In this document: piece by piece, positions 7,257-12,811 of the stretch
How the letters are laid out: the number at the start of each line of letters is the position of its first letter
Numbering within the stretch: position 1 is the first letter of the stretch
Made by a program: the position numbers and the translations under genes
Source: an uncultured Bacteroidia bacterium
GTDB lineage: Bacteria > Bacteroidota > Bacteroidia > Bacteroidales > UBA932
Reading direction: 5' to 3'
NCBI GenBank assembly: GCA_902767465.1
Contig: CACXHM010000016.1
Coordinates: 1 to 12,811, forward strand
DNA: 12,811 bases
The notes under the pieces: model-generated
The model's database searches: none
Told to the model about the DNA's origin: nothing
Seen by the model: the letters and a program-made list of their open reading frames with translations, nothing else

Positions 7257-7292
7257 TAGCAAGTATTGAACCAAACATAAAATTACAAGAAG

Positions 7293-8225
7293 ATGAAAAA
7301 ACTTGTCCTTATTATTGCAGCAACGATGCTTTGCGGAAGCCTTCTTCACGCACAGGATCTCGCATCGGCTACCGAAGCCTACAACAACGGTATCACCGCA
7401 AACGAGGCCGGTAATGTAGAAATGGCTCTTCAGAGTTTCAATGAGGCCCTCGCCATTGCCCAGGCGCTTGGCGATGAGGGTGCAGAGATTGTGAGCGGCT
7501 GCAAAAGTTCAATTCCCATCCTTCAGTTCTCCCTTGCAAAGAAGGCGGTAAACGAAGCCGACTACGACAGTGCCGTAAAGGGACTCAAAGAGACTATTGC
7601 AATCGCAGAAAAATACGGCAACGACGATATCGTGGCCGAGGCTACCGGCCTGATCCCCCAAGTGCTCATGCAGAAGGCCAACGGTTTCCTTAATGCAAAA
7701 GACTTTGCCGCAGCTGCGGAAGCTTACAAAGAAGTGCTGGCCGAAGATGCCGCCAACGGCATGGCAGCCCTCCGTCTCGGAGCGGCCCTCAAGGGAGCCG
7801 GCGACAAAGATGGCGCTGTGGAGGCATTCAAAAAGGCAGCCGTGAACGGTCAGGAGAAAGCTGCAAACAAACAGTTGAGTACCCTCTTCCAGCAGGAAGC
7901 TTCCGCAAAGCTCAAGGAGAAAAAGTACGATGAAGCTATCGCTGCCGCCCTTGAAGCCAATACTTATCAGGAAAGCCCCAAAGCTTATCAACTGGCCGGT
8001 ACCGCCGCTTCCAACGGCGGAAAGGCAAAGCAAGCAATCGAATATTTCAACAAGTATCTCGAACTTGCTCCTACCGCAAAGAACGCAACCGAGATTGCTT
8101 TCAATATCGCCGTCAACTATCATAAACTCGGCGATAAAGAAAAAGCAAAAGAGTTCTACCAAAAGGCTGTAACCGATCCCCGCTTCGGTGCAACCGCCCA
8201 GAAACAGCTTGAAGCCCTCAAGTAA
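7293..8225 (+). CDS. Periplasmic tetratricopeptide repeat protein
   Basis: A 310-residue protein with a clear signal peptide (MKKLVLII, cleavage predicted LLHA|QD, after residue 20). The mature part is a helical solenoid of about seven TPR-like repeats, near residues 25-58, 77-108, 122-153, 156-187, 198-228, 230-261 and 266-297. The last three are the most typical (for example KAKQAIEYFNKYLELAP and DKEKAKEFYQKA). TPR solenoids bind other proteins, and the partner is not indicated. It is rich in alanine and lysine. The ATG follows an AAGAAG purine run. Six bases separate its stop from the U32 gene, so the two are very likely co-transcribed. I know of no functional link between a periplasmic TPR protein and a U32 protein, and they may simply share a promoter. 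Confidence 0.88.
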   Translation: MKKLVLIIAATMLCGSLLHAQDLASATEAYNNGITANEAGNVEMALQSFNEALAIAQALGDEGAEIVSGCKSSIPILQFSLAKKAVNEADYDSAVKGLKETIAIAEKYGNDDIVAEATGLIPQVLMQKANGFLNAKDFAAAAEAYKEVLAEDAANGMAALRLGAALKGAGDKDGAVEAFKKAAVNGQEKAANKQLSTLFQQEASAKLKEKKYDEAIAAALEANTYQESPKAYQLAGTAASNGGKAKQAIEYFNKYLELAPTAKNATEIAFNIAVNYHKLGDKEKAKEFYQKAVTDPRFGATAQKQLEALK

Positions 8226-8231
8226 AATACA

Positions 8232-10034
8232 ATGACCTGCCTGGAACTGTTATCTCCGGCAAGGAATGCTGACATCGGCATCGCAGCCATCGATTGCGGT
8301 GCCGATGCCGTATATATCGCCGGACCGCAGTTCGGGGCAAGAAAGGACGCTGGCAATCCTGTCGAAGAAATCGGGCGGCTCTGCGCTTACGCGCATAAAT
8401 TCGGAGCACGGGTCTTCGTTACTGTCAACATCAGCCTGCGCGAGGAGGAACTTGAGGAAGTCCATTCCCAGATGACCGCCGAGCAGGAAGCAGGCGTTGA
8501 CGCTTTCATTATCAGGGATCTGCGCATCTGCGAGTGGAAAGACATCAAAGTACCGCTTCACGCATCTACCCAATGCGCCATACGAACCGCAGAGGATGCT
8601 AAAAAGTACGAAGCCGCCGGATGCAGCCGTATTGTTCTGGAGCGCGAGCTCTCCCTTACACAGGTAAAAGAAATCTGCTCTGCGGTAGACTGCGAAGTGG
8701 AAGCCTTCGTGCACGGGGCTCTCTGCGTATGCTACAGCGGGGAATGCCGACTCAGCGAGCATCTTGACGGACGAAGTGCCGACCGCGGAGAATGTGTACA
8801 AGCCTGCCGGTCGATGTACGACCTTTCCGACGCTTCCGGCCGCATTCTGGTCCGCAACAAAGCCCTGTTGTCACTCAAAGATCTCAATCTGCACGACAGA
8901 TTGGAGGAAATGGCATCTGCGGGTATCTGCTCATTCAAAATCGAGGGGAGGCTGAAGAGCATTTCTTACGTACGGAACATCACCCGTTATTATAGCGAGG
9001 CACTTGACGCGCTTGTGGCAAAGCATCCGGGTCTCTATTGCCGAGCTTCCTTCGGAAAAAGTTCCGGAGGAGTGGAGCCCAATCCCTGGAAGACATTCAA
9101 CCGTGGTTACACTCAGTTGTTTTTCGACGGAAAACGCGGTCAATGGTCTTCGATGGACGCTCCCAAATCTATGGGAGAATTCATAGGTACCGTCATCCGG
9201 ACAAGGCCGGCAGGAAAGGATTCGATGGAGCTTCTCCTCAAGCCGACCGGGAAAGGCGTCGAACTGCATAACGGAGACGGCTTCGCATTCGCTGGAAAGG
9301 GTGGTGTTACAGGTTTCCGCGGAGACGTATGTTCAAGTAACACAATAGTTTGCAAACATGTCCAGGGACTCAGGGAAGGTCTGTCGCTCTATCGGAATAT
9401 AGATACCGCTTTCGAGAGAGAACTGGAGCGCAAACCCTTCCGCAGAGAGATCCCGGTACGGCTTTCCGTCCGCATCCATGGAAAATGGAACATAGATGTT
9501 TACGCAGTGAGTGAAGACGGACGCGAACTGCTGAGTCCCTTCAAAGCCGACTTGGAACAGGCGGAAAACCGCGACAGGGCGGAGGCCATGCTCCGTGAAC
9601 AGTTGAGCAAGAGCAGCCTGCACTACCGCTTCCATGTCGATTCCGTTGTTTCAGATGCACCGGGGGCAGCTCTTCCCCTGCTCAGCGCATCAACAATCAA
9701 CAGCATACGGCGTCTCGTAGCAGAAGATCTTGACACACAGTCCTGCAGAACCCAAAGAATGCTTAACAACAGGACTGTTGGCTCTGCCGTAGAGCAACCT
9801 GCTCCGCTACCGACACACAGAACCTCGTCTCAAAAGCATGCCAATGAAGGTTCTTTCGCAGCAGGGCCTTTGATGCGCAGCAAATACTGCATCAAATACG
9901 AACTTGGTCTCTGTCCGGTGCACCAGGGGGCTAAGCCGACGGGGGCTCTCTTCCTCCTGAACAATGGTCGGAAACTCGCTCTGAACTTCGACTGCGGGGC
10001 CTGCGAGATGACAGTTACTGCTGCCAGTCTATGA
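8232..10034 (+). CDS. U32 family protein, RlhA-like (RNA hydroxylation)
   Basis: A 600-residue member of the U32 family. The name peptidase is historical: characterised members (RlhA, TrhP, UbiU/V) are iron-sulfur proteins involved in hydroxylating 23S rRNA, tRNA or ubiquinone. The N-terminal ~300 residues form the U32 barrel. The four cysteines expected to hold the [4Fe-4S] cluster are C165 and C172 (in HGALC and YSGEC), and C188 and C192 (in RGECVQAC). KIEGRLKS is also typical. The long C-terminal part matches the RlhA-type architecture (U32 plus a DUF3656-like region) more than the shorter TrhP. A last cysteine group (C553, C561, C588, C591, in KYELGLC and DCGACEM) may form a second metal site. 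No signal peptide, so cytoplasmic. It is downstream of the TPR gene and its end overlaps vapC by 20 bases. Substrate assignment is inference. Confidence 0.9.
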   Translation: MTCLELLSPARNADIGIAAIDCGADAVYIAGPQFGARKDAGNPVEEIGRLCAYAHKFGARVFVTVNISLREEELEEVHSQMTAEQEAGVDAFIIRDLRICEWKDIKVPLHASTQCAIRTAEDAKKYEAAGCSRIVLERELSLTQVKEICSAVDCEVEAFVHGALCVCYSGECRLSEHLDGRSADRGECVQACRSMYDLSDASGRILVRNKALLSLKDLNLHDRLEEMASAGICSFKIEGRLKSISYVRNITRYYSEALDALVAKHPGLYCRASFGKSSGGVEPNPWKTFNRGYTQLFFDGKRGQWSSMDAPKSMGEFIGTVIRTRPAGKDSMELLLKPTGKGVELHNGDGFAFAGKGGVTGFRGDVCSSNTIVCKHVQGLREGLSLYRNIDTAFERELERKPFRREIPVRLSVRIHGKWNIDVYAVSEDGRELLSPFKADLEQAENRDRAEAMLREQLSKSSLHYRFHVDSVVSDAPGAALPLLSASTINSIRRLVAEDLDTQSCRTQRMLNNRTVGSAVEQPAPLPTHRTSSQKHANEGSFAAGPLMRSKYCIKYELGLCPVHQGAKPTGALFLLNNGRKLALNFDCGACEMTVTAASL

Positions 10035-10407
10035 CGGTCAGGCCGGGAATCCGTTCGAAATGTCTGGTATTATGAGTTACTAGCGTCATATTCGAAACGA
10101 TTGCAGTTGCGGCAATCAGTAAATCAAAATTGTCGATCCTGCATCCCTTTGACTCCAAATCGGCCTTAAGTCTGGCAAACTCGCTGATACCTGATCCTAT
10201 TGGGAGAGTAACGAAACTGTTTTTCACGAATTCTATCTCGTGGTAATGCCTTTCAACACCGCTCTTTCTGGCTCCATACAATAATTCAGCCAATGATATT
10301 TCGCTTACAGCACAATTGGGAAGACCAGCCAAAGACATAGCTGTTCTTACTCTAGTATTGCCTCGGAACAACTCCCCAAAAACATTTGTATCCAACAGGT
10401 ACTTCAT
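10015..10407 (-). CDS. vapC: VapC toxin, PIN-domain ribonuclease
   Basis: A 130-residue PIN-domain protein of usual VapC length. It carries the acidic residues expected at the Mg2+-dependent RNase site: D6 in LLDTN, E41 in SLAELLYGARKS, D95 in NFDLLIAATA, plus the THNTRHFERIPGL motif near the end (N113 where some members have Asp). VapC toxins cleave tRNA or rRNA when freed from VapB. The ATG overlaps the vapB TGA (ATGA, 10407-10404), so the pair is coupled. The 3' end overlaps the U32 gene by 20 bases in the opposite direction. The module is AT-richer than its surroundings: a hand count of 10081-10140 gives 24/60 G+C against 37/60 for 9541-9600. That fits acquisition by transfer. Confidence 0.93.
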   Translation of the reverse strand: MKYLLDTNVFGELFRGNTRVRTAMSLAGLPNCAVSEISLAELLYGARKSGVERHYHEIEFVKNSFVTLPIGSGISEFARLKADLESKGCRIDNFDLLIAATAIVSNMTLVTHNTRHFERIPGLTVIDWQQ

Positions 10408-10673
10408 AACTCTACTGGTTCTCTGGTTGAAATATGCCTTGACTCCTCAATATCCTTGAGAAAAGCATCCACTTCTTCATCATTATGATACCACCCCCCG
10501 TGCGAAATTGCCGCGAAGGGATCTTCAATATCGAGCACAGAGCCTATAACAAGCCTTGGCCCGTGCAGTTCCATACTGACCACGTCCTTTTCTTTCAAGG
10601 ACATTTCTTTCAACACTTTAGATGGAATTATTACACCGAGGCTATTGCCTATCCTGATAATTTTGCTGCGCAT
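10404..10673 (-). CDS. vapB: VapB antitoxin, AbrB/MazE-type DNA-binding protein
   Basis: An 89-residue antitoxin. Residues 1-45 are a swapped-hairpin AbrB/MazE DNA-binding domain (KIIRIGNSLGVIIPSKVL, then LKEKDVV). The acidic C-terminal tail (from about residue 50, with DPFAAISHGGW and DEEVDAFLKDIEESR) is the likely VapC-binding part. The frame reaches back to an ATG at 10727. I choose 10673 because a well-spaced promoter (10698-10728) lies inside that extension, a GAAAAAGAAG purine run directly precedes 10673, and the AbrB domain begins there. Such antitoxins normally repress their own promoter together with the toxin. It is coupled to vapC by a 4-base overlap and separated from the upstream lipoprotein gene by 66 bases. 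Confidence 0.9.
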   Translation of the reverse strand: MRSKIIRIGNSLGVIIPSKVLKEMSLKEKDVVSMELHGPRLVIGSVLDIEDPFAAISHGGWYHNDEEVDAFLKDIEESRHISTREPVEL

Positions 10674-10697
10674 ATCTTCTTTTTCTATGATACGCGG

Positions 10698-10728
10698 CAA
10701 AGATATTACATATTCCATTAATTTCAAA
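10698..10728 (-). promoter_or_regulatory. vapBC promoter (-33 TTTG, -7 TATCTTTG)
   Basis: On the minus strand, TTTG (10728-10725), 19 bases and TATCTTTG (10705-10698) match the Bacteroidota TTTG-N19-TAnnTTTG consensus exactly. Transcription would start a few bases after 10698, giving a leader of roughly 20 bases to the ATG at 10673. This is the best promoter in the window and fixes the vapB start. Confidence 0.75.
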
Positions 10729-10740
10729 ATGTTATAACAT
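10729..10740. promoter_or_regulatory. 12-bp palindrome next to the vapBC -33 box (possible operator)
   Basis: ATGTTATAACAT is a perfect palindrome directly upstream of the -33 TTTG and touching the last base of the lipoprotein stop codon. VapB-VapC complexes bind palindromic operators, so it may be the autoregulatory site. The minus strand continues with TTTT, so ATGT/ACAT could instead act as a weak terminator for the lipoprotein gene. Confidence 0.4.
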
Positions 10741-11918
10741 TACTCCAGCGCAAACGTTAGCATCACGTCACCAAAACGGCCTTCGATCGTTCCTCCCTTA
10801 TTGAAGAACGTGGCACCCAACTGACCGCGCCACACGACATCATCGTACTGATGCAAAGGGATATCCAGATCGAAACCGTATGTTTTGGACTTGATTTTTA
10901 CCGAAGCTGAGCACTTCCACGAAGTGATGGTACCTCCGTCGTCTTCGCTGATCAAGAAAGCCAGTTTGTCGAGTTGGTTCGAAAAATCGGTAACCAGTAT
11001 GGCATTGAACTGCTTCTTTTTTCCAATTTCACCACGACGCACCACCACAATGAAATCAGTCACCTCCGGGGTGTAATTACGCAGTTCCGCCTCAGTCTTT
11101 GCATGAAAGCCATCTACCGCACCGCAAAACACATGGAATTCACTTGCCCCGGCAAACCAGGTATCGTAGTTCCGGAGCATGGTAAAATCCCTTATATAAA
11201 GGTTATACTGCTCTCCATCGTCCTCACTCTCATCATCGAATTCTCCGTAATAATCCCATCCTTTTGTTGACATAAAGGAATCAAGTGGGACACAGCCCGA
11301 ATCGTCGTTATTGTTTATCACCCACACAGGGCGCTCCATCGCGGTGTTTTCGTCAACAAATACAGAATCGGTCACCACATAGTGCCCCGGCTCTCCCGAA
11401 ACCACGTAGGCGTAATTGGTCTCCGACCCGGATCCGGGATCAAATGTAATAAGAGGGAGAGTTTCTCCGTCCCATTCCTGGGAGTATGGCCAGTATATCT
11501 GAAGACCCGACTCCGCAAGATCGTCCAGATATGCCTGCACATCATCTGCAGAACGTGTTTTTACGGAGTGCTCTGCAAGGTAATCCTCTATAAGGCTTTT
11601 AAGGGGTGTGGACCATTTTACGGAAGACCTGGTTGCGGAAGACCTGTCGGAGCCAACTCCGCTTCCAGGGACCGACAGCAGATCGCGCATCATATATTCT
11701 TCGTCATAGCCGTTGGAACTGGATGCGCTGACGGCACAATAGACTTCATCCATCTGCGATGCCCCGATGGGCAGGCTTGCCAGCATTGCAGCAACGTCCC
11801 TTCGCGACATCAGCGTCTGACGGGAAGGTGTTTCAACTGAAGAGGGACTCCTCCGGCAGGCAGAGGACGACAGGACAAGGCACACAAGTGCGAACAGAGT
11901 TTTAACGAAATTTTTCAT
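10740..11918 (-). CDS. Lipoprotein of unknown function
   Basis: A 392-residue exported protein. A charged start (MKNFVK), a hydrophobic core and the lipobox SSSAC give a signal peptidase II site with the lipidated cysteine at C21. The residues after the cysteine are RRSPSS, without the acidic run that sends Bacteroides lipoproteins to the cell surface, so the periplasmic face of the outer membrane is more likely (inference). Residues ~30-135 are low-complexity and helical with many serines. From ~138 (IYWPYSQEWDG, then PLITFDPGSGSETNYAYVV) the chain looks beta-rich, with a strongly acidic patch at 227-236 and a final strand FGDVMLTFALE that could close a beta-sandwich. I recognise no named domain or catalytic motif. 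It is downstream of prmC but has its own promoter candidate, so it is probably transcribed separately. Confidence 0.82.
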   Translation of the reverse strand: MKNFVKTLFALVCLVLSSSACRRSPSSVETPSRQTLMSRRDVAAMLASLPIGASQMDEVYCAVSASSSNGYDEEYMMRDLLSVPGSGVGSDRSSATRSSVKWSTPLKSLIEDYLAEHSVKTRSADDVQAYLDDLAESGLQIYWPYSQEWDGETLPLITFDPGSGSETNYAYVVSGEPGHYVVTDSVFVDENTAMERPVWVINNNDDSGCVPLDSFMSTKGWDYYGEFDDESEDDGEQYNLYIRDFTMLRNYDTWFAGASEFHVFCGAVDGFHAKTEAELRNYTPEVTDFIVVVRRGEIGKKKQFNAILVTDFSNQLDKLAFLISEDDGGTITSWKCSASVKIKSKTYGFDLDIPLHQYDDVVWRGQLGATFFNKGGTIEGRFGDVMLTFALE

Positions 11919-11933
11919 AGCTCAACTTTTTTG

Positions 11934-11964
11934 CAAAGTGAGCCATAATTATCCGTTTAACAAT
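11934..11964 (-). promoter_or_regulatory. Candidate promoter of the lipoprotein gene
   Basis: On the minus strand, ATTG (11964-11961), 19 bases and TCACTTTG (11941-11934) give the correct Bacteroidota spacing with one mismatch in each box. The ATG at 11918 follows after 15 bases. Confidence 0.45.
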
Positions 11965-11980
11965 GACTTTAAACGTTTAA
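11954..11980. repeat. Twin CGTTTAA motifs upstream of the lipoprotein promoter
   Basis: CGTTTAA occurs at 11954-11960 and again at 11974-11980, 20 bases apart. The second is half of a perfect palindrome, TTAAACGTTTAA (11969-11980). The pair overlaps and flanks the putative -33 box, a position suited to a regulator. AT-rich palindromes of this size can arise by chance. Confidence 0.3.
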
Positions 11981-12024
11981 TTTTCGTAAAGTGCAACCGG
12001 ACGGTCCCTGACGCCGAAATTTTT

Positions 12025-12041
12025 TAAAAGGGAATGTCCCT
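12025..12041 (-). terminator. Weak terminator candidate after prmC
   Basis: The minus strand reads AGGGA-CAT-TCCCT followed by TTTT and then an A/T-rich run, a 5-bp stem with a U-tract about 50 bases after the prmC stop. A second hairpin, CGGAAACA/TGTTTCCG (12051-12058 with 12070-12077), lies closer to the stop but has no T-run on this strand. Apart from these, the twin CGTTTAA motifs and the lipoprotein promoter, I see nothing in 11919-12092. Confidence 0.35.
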
Positions 12042-12092
12042 ACCGCCCCTCGGAAACACATAATTTTTCTGTTTCCGCACTATGTTTTTGTT

Positions 12093-12811
12093 TTATTCCC
12101 CCTGTTTTCTGAATGAAACGAAGCGCGGGCGGTCGAAATAATCGGGGATAATGCTGACATCCGCAAGACCCGCTCCGGTGAAAACCGCAACACTCTCATC
12201 GGGAAGTTCAGAGTTGATCTCCACTATACCCTTGCCATCGGGAGCGAGGGTTCTCAATGCAATAAGGGCAATGGCCCTGTGGAAAGCCAACGGGTCACGG
12301 TCGGGTGCGAAAAGCGCCACGTGCGGTTCCCAATCCAGCACATTCGGCCTCATTTCTGTCTTTTCAGACTGCATCACGTATGGGGGATTAGCCGTCAGCA
12401 GATGGAATCGGCAGTCATTCCCACCATCCGGAAGGGGACTGCCCGCGGCAACGGCAGAAAGCGCCGCACCGGACGTGCCCTCCACATCGAGAACATCGGC
12501 CTCGAGAAATACAGGACGTTTTACCCTCTTCGGCAGGCGGCCGGTCCATCCCGGAACATAATCCCTGCCGCCAAACTGACTGCTCGCCAGAGCCAGTGCA
12601 TCCGGAGAGATGTCGGTCGCTACCACCTGAGAACCCGGCATATCCATGGCAAGAGTCCAAGCGATGCATCCGGACCCGGTACAGAGGTCGAGAAAGCGCA
12701 GCTTATCATTACCGGCATCGGCAGCGAGCATCTCAACGGCCTTCTGGCAGAGCACCTCGGTCTCACCGCGCGGAATAAGCGCCCTTTCATCTACAGCGAA
12801 ATTCCTTCCGC
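12093..12811 (-). CDS. prmC: PrmC (HemK) release factor glutamine methyltransferase, 5' partial
   Basis: PrmC methylates the glutamine of the GGQ motif in release factors RF1 and RF2, using SAM. The frame is open to the window edge, so the N-terminal helical domain that binds the release factor is outside. Visible are the entry motif IPRGETE (12756-12776), the SAM-binding LDLCTGSGCIAWTLA, ATDISPDAL, and the substrate-binding NPPY (12378-12389) followed by EMRPNVLDWEPHVALFAP. The usual entry motif is IPRPETE, so one proline is glycine here. Between the SAM site and NPPY there is extra sequence (about 12400-12545, with GTSGAALSAVAAGSPLP), longer than I would expect. The GTG at 12755 is internal, because the conserved motif lies upstream of it. 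Function is considered secure. Confidence 0.92.
   Translation of the reverse strand, partial: GRNFAVDERALIPRGETEVLCQKAVEMLAADAGNDKLRFLDLCTGSGCIAWTLAMDMPGSQVVATDISPDALALASSQFGGRDYVPGWTGRLPKRVKRPVFLEADVLDVEGTSGAALSAVAAGSPLPDGGNDCRFHLLTANPPYVMQSEKTEMRPNVLDWEPHVALFAPDRDPLAFHRAIALIALRTLAPDGKGIVEINSELPDESVAVFTGAGLADVSIIPDYFDRPRFVSFRKQGE

Noticed and set aside
7210..7278. Alternative start of the M16-like protein at 7278
   Set aside because: The extra 23 residues would precede the signal peptide and cover a -7 box. The ATG at 7209 begins a normal signal peptide.
7509..8162. 217-codon open frame on the minus strand across the TPR gene
   Set aside because: It is a shadow of the alanine- and lysine-rich TPR coding sequence. 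It is rich in Cys, Phe and Gly and has no recognisable domain.
9763..9780. Short palindrome CAACAG-GA-CTGTTG inside the U32 gene
   Set aside because: Six-base arms within a coding linker, with no flanking structure. This is expected by chance.
10674..10727. Alternative vapB start at 10727
   Set aside because: The consensus promoter lies within this stretch, and the DNA-binding domain starts at 10673 after a purine-rich ribosome site.
1..12811. CRISPR array, tRNA/rRNA genes, insertion sequences with transposase, phage genes
   Set aside because: No spaced direct repeats, no tRNA-like folds noticed in the short intergenic gaps, and no transposase or phage proteins in any frame.

Overview
The window looks like a chromosomal segment of a Bacteroidota bacterium, most likely order Bacteroidales. 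Three things point there. Several start sites are preceded by the Bacteroidota -7 box TAnnTTTG, once with a TTTG -33 box at the expected 19-base spacing. Most genes lack a strong Shine-Dalgarno sequence. The protein set (DUF3109 protein, long coiled-coil membrane protein next to hemW, M16-like periplasmic protein, periplasmic TPR protein, ~600-residue U32 protein, type II lipoprotein) is typical of that group. Base composition is near half G+C, except for a visibly AT-richer vapBC module. I cannot name a genus.

Layout: 1-1329 (+) is the C-terminal part of an aminopeptidase P/M24 protein, facing a small two-helix membrane protein (1445-1906, -), with two inverted repeats between them. Divergent from that is a two-gene unit, a coiled-coil membrane protein (1994-2911) coupled by a TAATG overlap to hemW (2911-4104). 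hemW runs 20 bases into the oppositely oriented DUF3109 gene (4085-4672, -), which is coupled by an ATGA overlap to an M16-like protein that lacks the zinc motif (4669-7209, -). An 83-base divergent promoter region separates this from a TPR protein (7293-8225) and a U32 family protein (8232-10034), six bases apart and probably co-transcribed. The U32 gene overlaps vapC (10015-10407, -) by 20 bases; vapC is coupled to vapB (10404-10673, -), which has its own promoter. Then come a lipoprotein of unknown function (10740-11918, -) and a 5'-incomplete prmC (12093-12811, -).

The genes are mostly housekeeping: peptide turnover, heme delivery (HemW), RNA modification (U32) and release-factor methylation (PrmC). 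The accessory part is the VapBC toxin-antitoxin pair.

The most notable observation is a 112-base palindromic element with perfect 20-bp terminal inverted repeats (3423-3534) sitting in frame inside hemW. It adds about 35-38 residues without breaking the gene, and is reminiscent of the Rickettsia palindromic elements. The same HemW also appears to lack part of its C-terminal domain.
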